Origin: Terrihabitans soli
GTDB lineage: Bacteria; Pseudomonadota; Alphaproteobacteria; Rhizobiales; Methylopilaceae
Direction of reading: 5' to 3'
Assembly: GCF_014191545.1 (NCBI RefSeq)
Contig: NZ_AP023361.1
Location: 648,501-712,500, forward strand
Length of the DNA: 64,000 nucleotides
Of the stretch, positions 1 through 7,494 are shown piece after piece. The notes under the pieces were generated by a model. It was not told where the DNA came from. It did no database searches and worked only from the letters and a program-made list of their open reading frames with translations. A program made the position numbers and the translations under genes. Positions within the stretch are counted from its first letter, which is position 1. Every line of letters starts with the position of its first letter.

Positions 1-1
1 A

Positions 2-403
2 CAGGCCGGCTTAAGGCCCGCAAAATCCGCCGGCGATGTCGATCCGAAAGCGGCTCATGCGCTGGTGCGCGAAGAAATGCTGCCGGTCGACCGGAACTTC
101 TTCCGCAGTCCTTCAAAGCTCGCACGCTCGATCGAACGACTCGACGCGGCCTGGGACGATCTGCGCGATCATGCGCATGGCACGGGCTATCAGGCGCTCA
201 GACTGCGCGAGGCCGCGGGGCTCCTGGCTTCGAGCCGTTGGGCCTATCGCGCCGCCGATGTGCGTACAGAGACACGCGGCATGCATCGTCGTCTGGATGC
301 GACGGCCAGCGACCCTTCATTCGCCCGCCGCATCACCATTGGCGGCATCGACCGTCCCTGGCTCGAATGGGATGCGGCTCCGGCGGAGGTTCTCGCATCA
401 TGA
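2..403 (+). CDS. Fumarate reductase/succinate dehydrogenase-like flavoprotein, C-terminal part (5' partial)
   Basis: The frame is open from the window edge and only about 133 C-terminal residues are present, so the FAD domain is missing. What remains matches the C-terminal helical domain of the SdhA/FrdA/AprA flavoprotein family: a helical stretch (SIERLDAAWDDLR) followed by the hallmark RTETRGMHRRLD segment, in which the conserved Arg and His help bind the substrate carboxylate in family members. Its stop overlaps the ATG of the ferredoxin gene (ATGA), which indicates translational coupling and a flavoprotein-ferredoxin pair. The adjacent ferredoxin suggests an AprA-like or soluble fumarate-reductase-like enzyme rather than a respiratory SdhA, but the substrate cannot be told from this fragment. 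Confidence 0.8.
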   Translation, partial: QAGLRPAKSAGDVDPKAAHALVREEMLPVDRNFFRSPSKLARSIERLDAAWDDLRDHAHGTGYQALRLREAAGLLASSRWAYRAADVRTETRGMHRRLDATASDPSFARRITIGGIDRPWLEWDAAPAEVLAS

Positions 404-771
404 TCGAGATTCTGTCCGAGACGCGCTGCACCTCCTGCAATGTCTGCGTTAAAGCATGCCCGGCAAATGTGTTCGATGCCGTTCCCGGCGGCGTGCCGAT
501 CATCGCGCGTCAGGACGACTGCCAGACCTGCTATCTCTGCGAGATCTATTGCCCGGTCGATGCGCTCTACGTCGCCATCGATCCCGAGCGCCCGACCGGC
601 ATCACGGAAGCCGAAGTCTTGGAGCGCGGGCTGTTCGGCACTTACGCGCGGGCGCTCGGCTGGAAGAAGGGCCGGGAAGGCGGGACCGATCAGGACCCGA
701 CCTACCGCATCCGTCTCGCCTCTCTCAACAACCTCGTGCCCGGCATGCAGGTACAGGGATCAAACTCATGA
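400..771 (+). CDS. Ferredoxin family protein with two [4Fe-4S] motifs
   Basis: A 123-residue soluble iron-sulfur protein. Two cysteine clusters are visible near the N-terminus: CTSCNVCVKACP at about residues 10-21 and CQTCYLCEIYCP at about 45-56, the CxxCxxCxxxCP pattern that binds two [4Fe-4S] clusters. The remaining 60 residues form a C-terminal extension like that of AprB-type ferredoxins. The ATG at 400 is chosen because it overlaps the upstream stop and gives a normal N-terminus; an in-frame start at 238 would lie inside the flavoprotein gene. It probably passes electrons to or from the flavoprotein. Its stop overlaps the start of the ABC ATPase, so redox pair and importer appear to form one operon. 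Confidence 0.88.
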   Translation: MIEILSETRCTSCNVCVKACPANVFDAVPGGVPIIARQDDCQTCYLCEIYCPVDALYVAIDPERPTGITEAEVLERGLFGTYARALGWKKGREGGTDQDPTYRIRLASLNNLVPGMQVQGSNS

Positions 772-1616
772 CCGCTTTGGCCAATCGCATCTCCGTCACC
801 GACCTGCATAAGACGTTTCGTCTCAAGCCCGGACAGACGGTGCGCGTCGACGGGCAGATCAGCGACCGCATCAAGGTTCTGTCCGGCGTCGATCTCGAAA
901 TTCAAAAGGGCGAGTTCGTCACGCTTGTCGGCCCGTCGGGTAGCGGCAAATCGGTGCTGCTCGATATTATTGCGGGTCTCACCGACGCGACCTCGGGCGT
1001 TGCCGAAATCGACGGGCGTGCCGTTACCAGCCCGCATCGCGACGCGGCCTATGTGTTCCAGCAATATGCGCTTTTTCCCTGGCGCAGCGCGCTCGAGAAT
1101 GTCGAATACGCCCTCGAAGTGCGCGGCGTTGCGAAAGCCGAACGCCGCGAGAAAGCGCAGCATTTCCTCAGCCTGTTTGGCCTGAACGGCTTCGAGGACC
1201 GCTATCCCTCGCAGCTCTCGGGCGGAATGCAGCAGCGCGTGGCGATTGCGCGGGCGCTGGCGACCGATCCTCAAGTGCTGTTGATGGACGAGCCCTTCGC
1301 CGCGCTCGATGCGCAGACGCGCGACATCCTGCAGAGCGAACTTCTGCGCATCTGGGAACAGATCAAGACGACCGTCGTGTTCGTCACCCATTCGATTGAT
1401 GAAGCAATCTTCCTCGCCGACCGCGTGGTCGTCATGACGGCGCGTCCGGCGGCCGTGAAGGAAATCATCGAGATCGATCTGCCGCGCCCGCGCGATATCG
1501 AGATCCGCAATGGCGATCAATTCAACGCCTATCGCGCCCGCGTCTGGAACGCGCTGCGCGATGAGGTCCGCAAGGCGCAGCGCGATTGGCAACTCGCCTC
1601 AAGTTATAACGGATAG
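768..1616 (+). CDS. ABC transporter ATP-binding protein, nitrate/sulfonate/taurine type
   Basis: A 282-residue cytoplasmic ATPase of a Tau/Ssu/Nrt-type importer. Walker A is GPSGSGKS, the Q-loop is VFQQYALFPW, the ABC signature is LSGGMQQRVAIARAL, Walker B is VLLMDEPFAALD and the switch histidine is in VFVTHSIDEA. The ATG at 768 overlaps the ferredoxin stop; a longer in-frame start would run through the ferredoxin gene. It is followed by the permease after 9 bp and then the binding protein, giving a complete importer. Substrates of this class are small sulfonates, nitrate, pyrimidine precursors or aromatic carboxylates, and sequence alone does not decide among them. Confidence 0.92.
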   Translation: MTALANRISVTDLHKTFRLKPGQTVRVDGQISDRIKVLSGVDLEIQKGEFVTLVGPSGSGKSVLLDIIAGLTDATSGVAEIDGRAVTSPHRDAAYVFQQYALFPWRSALENVEYALEVRGVAKAERREKAQHFLSLFGLNGFEDRYPSQLSGGMQQRVAIARALATDPQVLLMDEPFAALDAQTRDILQSELLRIWEQIKTTVVFVTHSIDEAIFLADRVVVMTARPAAVKEIIEIDLPRPRDIEIRNGDQFNAYRARVWNALRDEVRKAQRDWQLASSYNG

Positions 1617-1625
1617 GAGCAGACC

Positions 1626-2486
1626 ATGGCCCTGATCACGCATGATGCGACGGATATCCCGCCGCGCGCCTGGTGGAGCCGGCCGGCTTTCCTGCCGTCT
1701 GCCGCCTCTTTCCGCAGCGCATCGAACACGATTGCGCTCGGTCTTCCCGCGCTCTTTGCGTTCGCGCTTTTGTGGGAAGTCGCGCCGCGTCTCGGCTGGA
1801 TCAATGCGCTGTTCTTTCCGCCGCTGAGCGAGGTTCTGGCCGCGCTGAAAGAAATGACGCTGAGCGGTCTTCTCGCCAAACATATCGGCATCAGCCTGCA
1901 ACGCGCGACGCTCGGCTTTCTCCTGGCCGTGATCGTTGCGATCCCGCTCGGGCTCGCGATGGGCCGCTATGCGCTGTTCGAAAAGCTGTCGGACTTTCTC
2001 GTCCAGACGCTGCGCAACACCTCGCAATTTGCGCTGCTGCCGGTGTTCATTCTGCTGCTCGGGATCGGCGAAGCATCGAAAATCGCCATCACCTTTTATG
2101 CCGCGGTGTTTTTCCTCCTGATCAACACCATTGTCGGCGTCAAATCGGTCGATCCGCTTCTGATCAAGGCGGCGCGTTCGATGGGCACGTCCGATTGGGA
2201 CATGTTCCGAAAGGTGATTTTCCCTTCGGCCATTCCCTCGATCGTCGCGGGCGCTCGCCTCGGCGTCAAAAGCTCCCTGTTCTCCGTCATCGCCGCCGAG
2301 ATGCTCGCCGCGCAATCGGGGATCGGCCATCTCATTCAGAAATCGTCACTGATGCTGGAAACCGACCGTATGTATGCCGGCATCCTGACGCTCACCATCA
2401 TCGGCTTTCTTCTGAACTACGGGCTCGTGGCGGCGGAGCGGCGTGCCACGCGCTGGCGTATCTCGGAAGACAACGAAGCCGTTTGA
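1626..2486 (+). CDS. ABC transporter permease, SsuC/TauC family
   Basis: A 286-residue inner-membrane permease of the BPD_transp_1 family. Hydrophobic segments are seen near residues 40-60 and in the block containing ATLGFLLAVIVAIPLGLAMG, through to the last helix LTLTIIGFLLNYGLVAAE. The EAA loop that contacts the ATPase is ARSMGTSDWDMFRKVIFP followed by SAIPSIVAGARLG, close to the SsuC/TauC pattern. A good GGAGCAG ribosome site precedes the ATG at 1626. Sits between the ATPase and the binding protein and is very likely cotranscribed with both. Confidence 0.92.
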   Translation: MALITHDATDIPPRAWWSRPAFLPSAASFRSASNTIALGLPALFAFALLWEVAPRLGWINALFFPPLSEVLAALKEMTLSGLLAKHIGISLQRATLGFLLAVIVAIPLGLAMGRYALFEKLSDFLVQTLRNTSQFALLPVFILLLGIGEASKIAITFYAAVFFLLINTIVGVKSVDPLLIKAARSMGTSDWDMFRKVIFPSAIPSIVAGARLGVKSSLFSVIAAEMLAAQSGIGHLIQKSSLMLETDRMYAGILTLTIIGFLLNYGLVAAERRATRWRISEDNEAV

Positions 2487-2525
2487 TCCATCAAACCTCA
2501 TATCAGCATCTGAAAGGGCTCCAGA

Positions 2526-3548
2526 ATGTCGAACAGATTTTCTCTCTCACGCCGCAGTCTCATCAAATCCATCGGCGCCGCGGCGGCCGTTGCACCCTTT
2601 ACGGGCTTTACGCCCGCCATCGCTCAGTCGAAGCCGGACGTCATCCGCATCGGCTCGACGGCGCCGGGCCATCTGAAATTCATTCTCTACCGCAACAAGA
2701 AGCTGCTCGATCAGGAGTTCGCCAAAGACGGCATCAAGATCGAGCTTGCGACCTTTGACGGCGGCGGCCCGGCTTCGACCGCGATCGGCTCGGGCGCTAT
2801 CGAATTCACCTATATCGGCAACAATCCGTCGCTGCGTCTCGGCGCGAAGGGCGCGGATGTGAAAGCCATCGGCCTGTCGAGCTGGGTGCCGTCGAATGAA
2901 ACGCTCGTCGTCGTGCGCGCCGATTCGAAGATCCAGAAGCTCGAAGAGCTGAAGGGCAAGAAGGTCGCCTATCTGGAAGGTACGGTACGTCACTCGACCT
3001 TTGCCAAGGCGCTGAAGGCTGCCGGCATTTCGATCAAGGATGTCGAAGCGCTGAATATCGGCATCGACAGTTCGGGTCCGGCACTCGCACGCGGCGATAT
3101 CGAAGCGCTTGTCGAAAGCACGGGCCCGGCAACGAAGCTCGTCGAAACCGGTGCTGCGCGCGTCATTTTCGATGCCGGCAAGTCCGGCAAGCCGGAATGG
3201 GCCGTGCCGCATGTTCTCAGCGTCAACGGCGAATTCGCGCGTAAATATCCGGAGATCGTCACGCGTCTTCTTGCCGTCGATATCCAGACGGCGCGTTGGG
3301 CCGACGCCAATCCGGAAGAGACGATCAAGATTTTCGTTGCCGAGACCGGCAACAGCGATCAGGCCGTCCGCGCCGTCTATCCGGACGGAAAGTTCTTCCA
3401 GAGTCCGGAGATCACGCCGAAGGCCATTGAAGCCCTGAAGGGCGAAGAAGCCTTCATGGAAGAGTCGGGGCTGCTGAAGGGCAAGGTCGATTACGACAAA
3501 TGGATCGACCGCTCCTTCTATGAGGCGGCTCTGAAAAAGATCTCGTGA
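2526..3548 (+). CDS. ABC transporter substrate-binding protein, SsuA/NMT1-like
   Basis: A 340-residue periplasmic binding protein. The N-terminus contains a twin-arginine-like signal (SRRSLIKSIG, a hydrophobic Ala-rich stretch, then AIAQ), suggesting Tat or Sec export with cleavage around residue 34. The mature part has the two-lobed NMT1/SsuA pattern, for example IRIGSTAPGHLKFILYRNK, EFTYIGNNPSLRLGAKGAD and VAYLEGTVRHSTFAKAL. Last gene of the importer operon, followed at once by an intrinsic terminator. The ligand is not identifiable; relatives bind sulfonates, nitrate, thiamine precursors or aromatic carboxylates. Confidence 0.9.
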   Translation: MSNRFSLSRRSLIKSIGAAAAVAPFTGFTPAIAQSKPDVIRIGSTAPGHLKFILYRNKKLLDQEFAKDGIKIELATFDGGGPASTAIGSGAIEFTYIGNNPSLRLGAKGADVKAIGLSSWVPSNETLVVVRADSKIQKLEELKGKKVAYLEGTVRHSTFAKALKAAGISIKDVEALNIGIDSSGPALARGDIEALVESTGPATKLVETGAARVIFDAGKSGKPEWAVPHVLSVNGEFARKYPEIVTRLLAVDIQTARWADANPEETIKIFVAETGNSDQAVRAVYPDGKFFQSPEITPKAIEALKGEEAFMEESGLLKGKVDYDKWIDRSFYEAALKKIS

Positions 3549-3565
3549 GCAAAGCCTGAAGCAAT

Positions 3566-3600
3566 GAGGGCCGGTCCTCGGACCGGCTCTTTTCTTTTCT
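3566..3600 (+). terminator. Rho-independent terminator after the ABC importer operon
   Basis: A GC-rich hairpin with arms GCCGGT and ACCGGC around CCTCGG (about 3570-3587), extended by GAG/CTC pairing, is followed by TTTTCTTTTCT. It ends just at the stop codon of the convergent gntR gene, so it separates the two transcription units. Confidence 0.8.
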
Positions 3601-4354
3601 AGCGGGTCAGATGCCGCTCGAAACGGAAGCGGTCGGCCTTGTAGTAGGTACGCGACAGCTCCAGAGGGTCCCGCGATTCAAGGAACACAAGGCGGGAGAC
3701 GAGGATCAGCGGGTGGCCTTCCGGCACGCCCAGCATGCCGCCGCGGAATTCGTCGGCGATGATGAATTCGATGACCTCATCAGCCTCGGCCGCGGCGTGA
3801 TGGTAGTTCCGCTCCAGCACGAGGGCGAGGGGCGGCGTCAGATCCTGTTCGAGCAGGTTCGGCGTCAGATGGCACGGCACAAAGCTCGTGCGGAAGGCGA
3901 CGGCATCGCCGTCGATGCGCAGAATCTTTCGAATCTTGAAGACGGGCTCGTCATTGGCAAGGCCGAGCGGCACGCCGAACCAGTCGGCGGCCTCCACGAT
4001 CTCCTTGCTGAAGACCGATATGTTCGCGGGGTCCGACGCATCGAAGCCGCTTAAAAGAAAATGGTTCTGATCGGCCAGCGGCAGGACGAGGCGAGGGGAG
4101 AGTACATACGTCCCGCGGCCCTGCTGGCGGTGCAGCAGGCCCTCGTCGCAGAGCGAGGTGATCGCCTGACGCACGGTGATGCGCGACAGATTGTAGAAAG
4201 AGCAGAGCTGGCTCTCGGACGGGATCTTGTCGCCGGGGCGCAACTCAAAGGTCACAAGATCGCGCAGCGCATGCTTCAGCTGCAGCCACAGGGGCATATT
4301 GGCCCCTTGCCGCAGCGGATGAAGCTTGAAGTCCGGCTCCGCCTGGACGCTCAC
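3599..4354 (-). CDS. GntR/HutC-family transcriptional regulator (UTRA domain)
   Basis: A 251-residue repressor-type regulator. Residues about 20-85 form the GntR winged helix (PLWLQLKHALRDLV, GDKIPSESQLCSFYNLSRITVRQAI); residues about 100-245 form a UTRA effector domain (FKIRKILRIDGDAVAFRTSFVP, LILVSRLVFLESRDPLELSRTYY). It is divergent from the tctC-tctB-tctA transporter. Two near-identical inverted repeats occur in the shared 130-bp promoter region, one beside each start codon, which strongly suggests it represses both itself and the island. The inducer is presumably the imported carboxylate or a metabolite of it (inference). Confidence 0.92.
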   Translation of the reverse strand: MSVQAEPDFKLHPLRQGANMPLWLQLKHALRDLVTFELRPGDKIPSESQLCSFYNLSRITVRQAITSLCDEGLLHRQQGRGTYVLSPRLVLPLADQNHFLLSGFDASDPANISVFSKEIVEAADWFGVPLGLANDEPVFKIRKILRIDGDAVAFRTSFVPCHLTPNLLEQDLTPPLALVLERNYHHAAAEADEVIEFIIADEFRGGMLGVPEGHPLILVSRLVFLESRDPLELSRTYYKADRFRFERHLTR

Positions 4355-4373
4355 GCCATGCCCCTTTCGTCTC

Positions 4374-4385
4374 TAAGACCTCTTA
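4374..4385. promoter_or_regulatory. Candidate GntR operator O1 (autoregulatory)
   Basis: TAAGACCTCTTA, with 5-bp inverted arms TAAGA/TCTTA, lies 20 bp upstream of the gntR start codon. It differs by one base from the O2 core at 4458-4469. The centres of the two sites are 84 bp apart, equal to eight turns of B-DNA. Confidence 0.65.
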
Positions 4386-4412
4386 ACTCGACCTATTCCA
4401 GCCGAAGGCCAA

Positions 4413-4440
4413 TTGACAAGATCAGCCTCCCACACATAAT
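4413..4440 (+). promoter_or_regulatory. Sigma-70-type promoter of the tctC operon
   Basis: A perfect -35 box TTGACA at 4413-4418 and CATAAT (5/6 match to TATAAT) at 4435-4440 are separated by 16 bp. Transcription would start near 4447, ten bases before operator O2 and about 38 bases before the tctC ATG. Confidence 0.65.
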
Positions 4441-4456
4441 CTGAAAAGAAAACGTC

Positions 4457-4470
4457 ATAAGACGTCTTAT
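4457..4470. promoter_or_regulatory. Candidate GntR operator O2
   Basis: ATAAGACGTCTTAT is a perfect 14-bp palindrome lying between the predicted transcription start (about 4447) and the tctC ribosome site GGGAGG. A repressor here would block the promoter or the elongating polymerase. The core matches O1 at 11 of 12 positions. Confidence 0.75.
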
Positions 4471-4484
4471 CGGGAGGAAAAAAG

Positions 4485-5468
4485 ATGAAAGCTTCAGGAC
4501 TTTACACAAGTCCATGGCTGGGCTCGGCTTTTGCCGGTCTCCTGCTCATGGCGACGCCTGTTTTTGCCCAGGCGCCGGAAGGACCAGTTGAAATCACGGT
4601 GGGATCGAGCGCCGGCGGCACGCCGGACGTTCTGATGCGCTCCGCCGCGAAAATCCTCAACGAAGAGAAGATCGTCGAGAACCCGCTCGTCGTCGCCAAC
4701 CGCACGGGCGGTTCGTGGACGGTCGCGAGCAATTACGCGCTCAGCAAAGCCGGCGACAAGAACACGCTCATGGCGCTGGCTCAGCCCATGATCGCGACGC
4801 CGATCGTGCAGGGCACGCCCAATACGTTTGAGAAGCTGAACCCGATCAGCGTGTTCGTGCAGGGCGAGCTTCTGCTCGTCGTGCAGCCGGATTCGCCGTT
4901 CAAATCGCTGCAGGACCTTGTGAAGGCAGCGAAGGAAAAGGAACGCGGCGTCCGCTTTGCCGGCGCGCAGACCGGCGGCACCGACCAGATGGCCACCGGC
5001 CTTCTGGAAAAGAAAGCCGGCGTGAAGCTGAACTACATCCCGTTTGACGGCGGCGGTGCGGCTCAGGCGGCCTTCCTCGGCAAGAACGTCGAAGCCATCT
5101 TCGTCAGTCTCGAAGAAGGCAATGGCCTGATCGAGAGCGGCAAGGCTCGCGCGCTCGCCATCCTGTCCAAGCAGCGTCGTCCGGAACCCGCGTTCAAGGA
5201 CATCCCGACGGCGACCGAGCAGGGCGTCGATTTGGTATGGACGCAGTTCTGGGGCATTGCCATGCCGCCGGACTCGGACCCCAAGCTCGTTGCCTGGTGG
5301 GAAGACAAGATCGGTAAGCTCGTGAAAAGCCCGGCCTGGACGAGCTTCCTCGCCAAGAGCTTCTTCACCAGCAATCTCGTCAGCTCGAAAGACTCCGCGG
5401 CGTTCCTGAAAGAGCAGCACGGCATCTATGTCGGCGTGCTGCGCGACCTCGGTCTCGCAAAGCAGTAA
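4485..5468 (+). CDS. tctC: Tripartite tricarboxylate transporter substrate-binding protein (TctC/Bug family)
   Basis: A 327-residue periplasmic solute receptor. A Sec signal peptide (hydrophobic GSAFAGLLLMATPVFA ending before QAPEG) covers about the first 29 residues. The mature protein has the Bug fold signatures, with the ligand-carboxylate loop near VGSSAGGTPDVLMRSAAK and the later DGGGAAQAAFLGKNVEAIF. A strong GGGAGGA site precedes the ATG. First gene of a TctC-TctB-TctA set under the gntR promoter. Bug proteins bind di- or tricarboxylates and aromatic carboxylates such as phthalate or terephthalate; here the pathway genes suggest a carboxylated substrate, possibly aromatic. Confidence 0.92.
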   Translation: MKASGLYTSPWLGSAFAGLLLMATPVFAQAPEGPVEITVGSSAGGTPDVLMRSAAKILNEEKIVENPLVVANRTGGSWTVASNYALSKAGDKNTLMALAQPMIATPIVQGTPNTFEKLNPISVFVQGELLLVVQPDSPFKSLQDLVKAAKEKERGVRFAGAQTGGTDQMATGLLEKKAGVKLNYIPFDGGGAAQAAFLGKNVEAIFVSLEEGNGLIESGKARALAILSKQRRPEPAFKDIPTATEQGVDLVWTQFWGIAMPPDSDPKLVAWWEDKIGKLVKSPAWTSFLAKSFFTSNLVSSKDSAAFLKEQHGIYVGVLRDLGLAKQ

Positions 5469-5498
5469 GTAAAACAGCAAGATAACGAAGGGCCGGCA

Positions 5499-5954
5499 AT
5501 GACCAGACTCATGCAAATCGCACCTGCGATCATCATGGCGGCGCTGTCGGCCCTCGTGATCTTTGAAACGCGTCATCTCTCCTATTGGAGCGATTATTCT
5601 CCCGGGCCCGCTTTCGCACCCTGGTGGATCGCGTTCATCGGTCTTCTTCTATCCGCGCTTCTCGTGTTCCAGGCGTTCCGGGGCACGGATGTGTGGGAAG
5701 ATGCGGGGACAACGCGTCCGGGTTTTGCCCGGGCGGCTGCCACCTTCGTGTCGCTTCTCGTTTTTCTCTTTCTCATTCCCTATCTCGGCCTCGTCATCAC
5801 GTCCGTCCTCGTCGCGCTCGTGATCATGCTCGCCATTCTGCGCCGCGCCATCGTGCCGAGCATCGTTTCGGCGCTTGCCGCGGGCGGCACGATTTACGGC
5901 ATTTTCTTCTGGTGGCTGCAGATCCATCTGCCCACGGGCCCGCTCGGCTTCTGA
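5499..5954 (+). CDS. tctB: Tripartite tricarboxylate transporter small membrane subunit TctB
   Basis: A 151-residue integral membrane protein with four predicted hydrophobic segments (around residues 5-20, 38-55, 78-115 in two helices, and 118-140), the size and topology of TctB. It includes the family-like WSDYSPGPAFAPWWIAFIG stretch between the first two helices. It lies between the TctC and TctA genes, 30 bp after tctC and 22 bp before tctA, and is expected to form the membrane complex with TctA. Confidence 0.88.
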   Translation: MTRLMQIAPAIIMAALSALVIFETRHLSYWSDYSPGPAFAPWWIAFIGLLLSALLVFQAFRGTDVWEDAGTTRPGFARAAATFVSLLVFLFLIPYLGLVITSVLVALVIMLAILRRAIVPSIVSALAAGGTIYGIFFWWLQIHLPTGPLGF

Positions 5955-5976
5955 AATCTCGGCTGGAATACGAAAC

Positions 5977-7494
5977 ATGGAATCTCTCAGTCTTCTTGCC
6001 GACGGTTTTGCAACGGCGCTCACGCCGACCAATCTTCTGTTCGTTCTGATCGGCGTCGTTCTCGGTCAGGTCGTCGGCGCGCTGCCGGGCATCGGGCCGT
6101 CCGCAGGCATGGCGCTTCTTCTGCCGCTGACCTTCGGCGTCGAACCCGTCAGCGCCATCGTCATGCTCGCCGGCATCATGTATGGCGGCATGTATGGCGG
6201 CACGCTGACCTCTGTTCTCATCAACGTGCCCGGAGAAGCTGCGAGCGTCATGACGGCCGTTGACGGCCATCAGCTCGCGCGCCAGGGCAAAGCGGGCGCG
6301 GCGCTCTCCATTTCAGCCATCGGCTCCTTCCTCGCCGGCATCGGCGCGGTCGCGCTCCTCGTCTTCATCACGCCGGCGCTCGCCGACCTCGCGCTGAAAT
6401 TCAACGCCCCGGAATATTTCCTTCTCGCCTCGCTCGGCATCACCGCGACGGCCTCGATCGGCGGCGGTTCGCAGGTGCGTGCGCTTTTGGCGGCCGTGCT
6501 CGGCCTCATCGTCGCGCTTGTCGGCACCGATCCCATGGTCGGCACCGAACGCCTGACCTTCGGCTCGACGCATATGCTGGAAGGCTTCGATTTCATCCCC
6601 GTCGCCATCGGCATTTTCGGCATTGCGGAGGTTCTCGTCTCGCTCGAGAACTCGCAGGACCTCCAGCCCATCCGCACGCGTCTGCGCGACCTCGTCCTCA
6701 GCCGCGCCGACTGGATGGCCTGCCGGATGTCGATCGTTCGCGGCGGCGCTGTCGGCATGCTGGTCGGCCTTCTGCCGGGCGCAGGTCCTACGGTCGCCTC
6801 GCTGCTTGCTTACGTGGTCGAGAAGAAAGCGAGCCCGCATCCGGAGAAATTCGGCAAGGGCGCGCTCGATGGCGTTGCCGCCGCGGAATCGGCGAACAAT
6901 TCCGCCGTGCACGGCGCGCTCGTTCCGATGCTGGCGCTCGGCATTCCGGGCTCCGCTTCGACGGCGGTGCTGCTCGCCGCGCTGATCCTGCAGGGCATCC
7001 AGCCCGGCCCGATGCTGATGACGCAGCATGCCGATCTCGTCTGGGGCCTGATCGCCTCGATGTTCATCGGCAATCTGATCCTGCTCATTCTCAATCTTCC
7101 GCTCGTCCCGGTCTTCGCCTCACTCCTGCGGGTGCCTTACGACTATCTCGCTCCGGCGATCCTCGTTGTCTCGCTGACGGGCGCCTATGCGATGACGCTC
7201 AACATCTTCACCGTCGTCATCGCCATCGCCTTCGGCCTTATCGGCTACGGCATGATGAAGTTCGATATTCCGCGCTCGCCGCTCGTCCTTGCGGTCGTCC
7301 TCGCCCCGCTGCTCGAAAGCTCGTTGCGCCAGTCGCTGATGCTGTCGCTCGGCAGCCCGATGATCTTTGTCGAGCGTCCGATCTCGGCGATCCTGCTCGT
7401 GATGGTGACCGGCTCGATCCTCCTGCCGATCATTGCGACCTGGCGCCGGCGCCGGAAGGAGCGAGCCGCCCGCACCGCGGGAGCTGCGGCGTGA
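5977..7494 (+). CDS. tctA: Tripartite tricarboxylate transporter large permease TctA
   Basis: A 505-residue polytopic permease with about 11-12 hydrophobic segments. It carries the TctA signature LPGIGPSAGMALLLPLTF near residue 35 and the repeat-related LLPGAGPTVASLLAYVVEKK near residue 270. The ATG at 5977 (MESLSLLADGF) is preferred over an earlier in-frame start inside tctB. Its stop overlaps the GTG of the aldehyde dehydrogenase, so transporter and catabolic enzymes are translationally coupled. Transport is likely driven by a cation gradient, as in characterised TTT systems. Confidence 0.93.
   Translation: MESLSLLADGFATALTPTNLLFVLIGVVLGQVVGALPGIGPSAGMALLLPLTFGVEPVSAIVMLAGIMYGGMYGGTLTSVLINVPGEAASVMTAVDGHQLARQGKAGAALSISAIGSFLAGIGAVALLVFITPALADLALKFNAPEYFLLASLGITATASIGGGSQVRALLAAVLGLIVALVGTDPMVGTERLTFGSTHMLEGFDFIPVAIGIFGIAEVLVSLENSQDLQPIRTRLRDLVLSRADWMACRMSIVRGGAVGMLVGLLPGAGPTVASLLAYVVEKKASPHPEKFGKGALDGVAAAESANNSAVHGALVPMLALGIPGSASTAVLLAALILQGIQPGPMLMTQHADLVWGLIASMFIGNLILLILNLPLVPVFASLLRVPYDYLAPAILVVSLTGAYAMTLNIFTVVIAIAFGLIGYGMMKFDIPRSPLVLAVVLAPLLESSLRQSLMLSLGSPMIFVERPISAILLVMVTGSILLPIIATWRRRRKERAARTAGAAA

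Noticed and set aside
812-823. ATAAGACGT in the ABC ATPase gene as a third GntR operator
   Set aside because: Only one half matches; the right arm is absent and it is within coding sequence.
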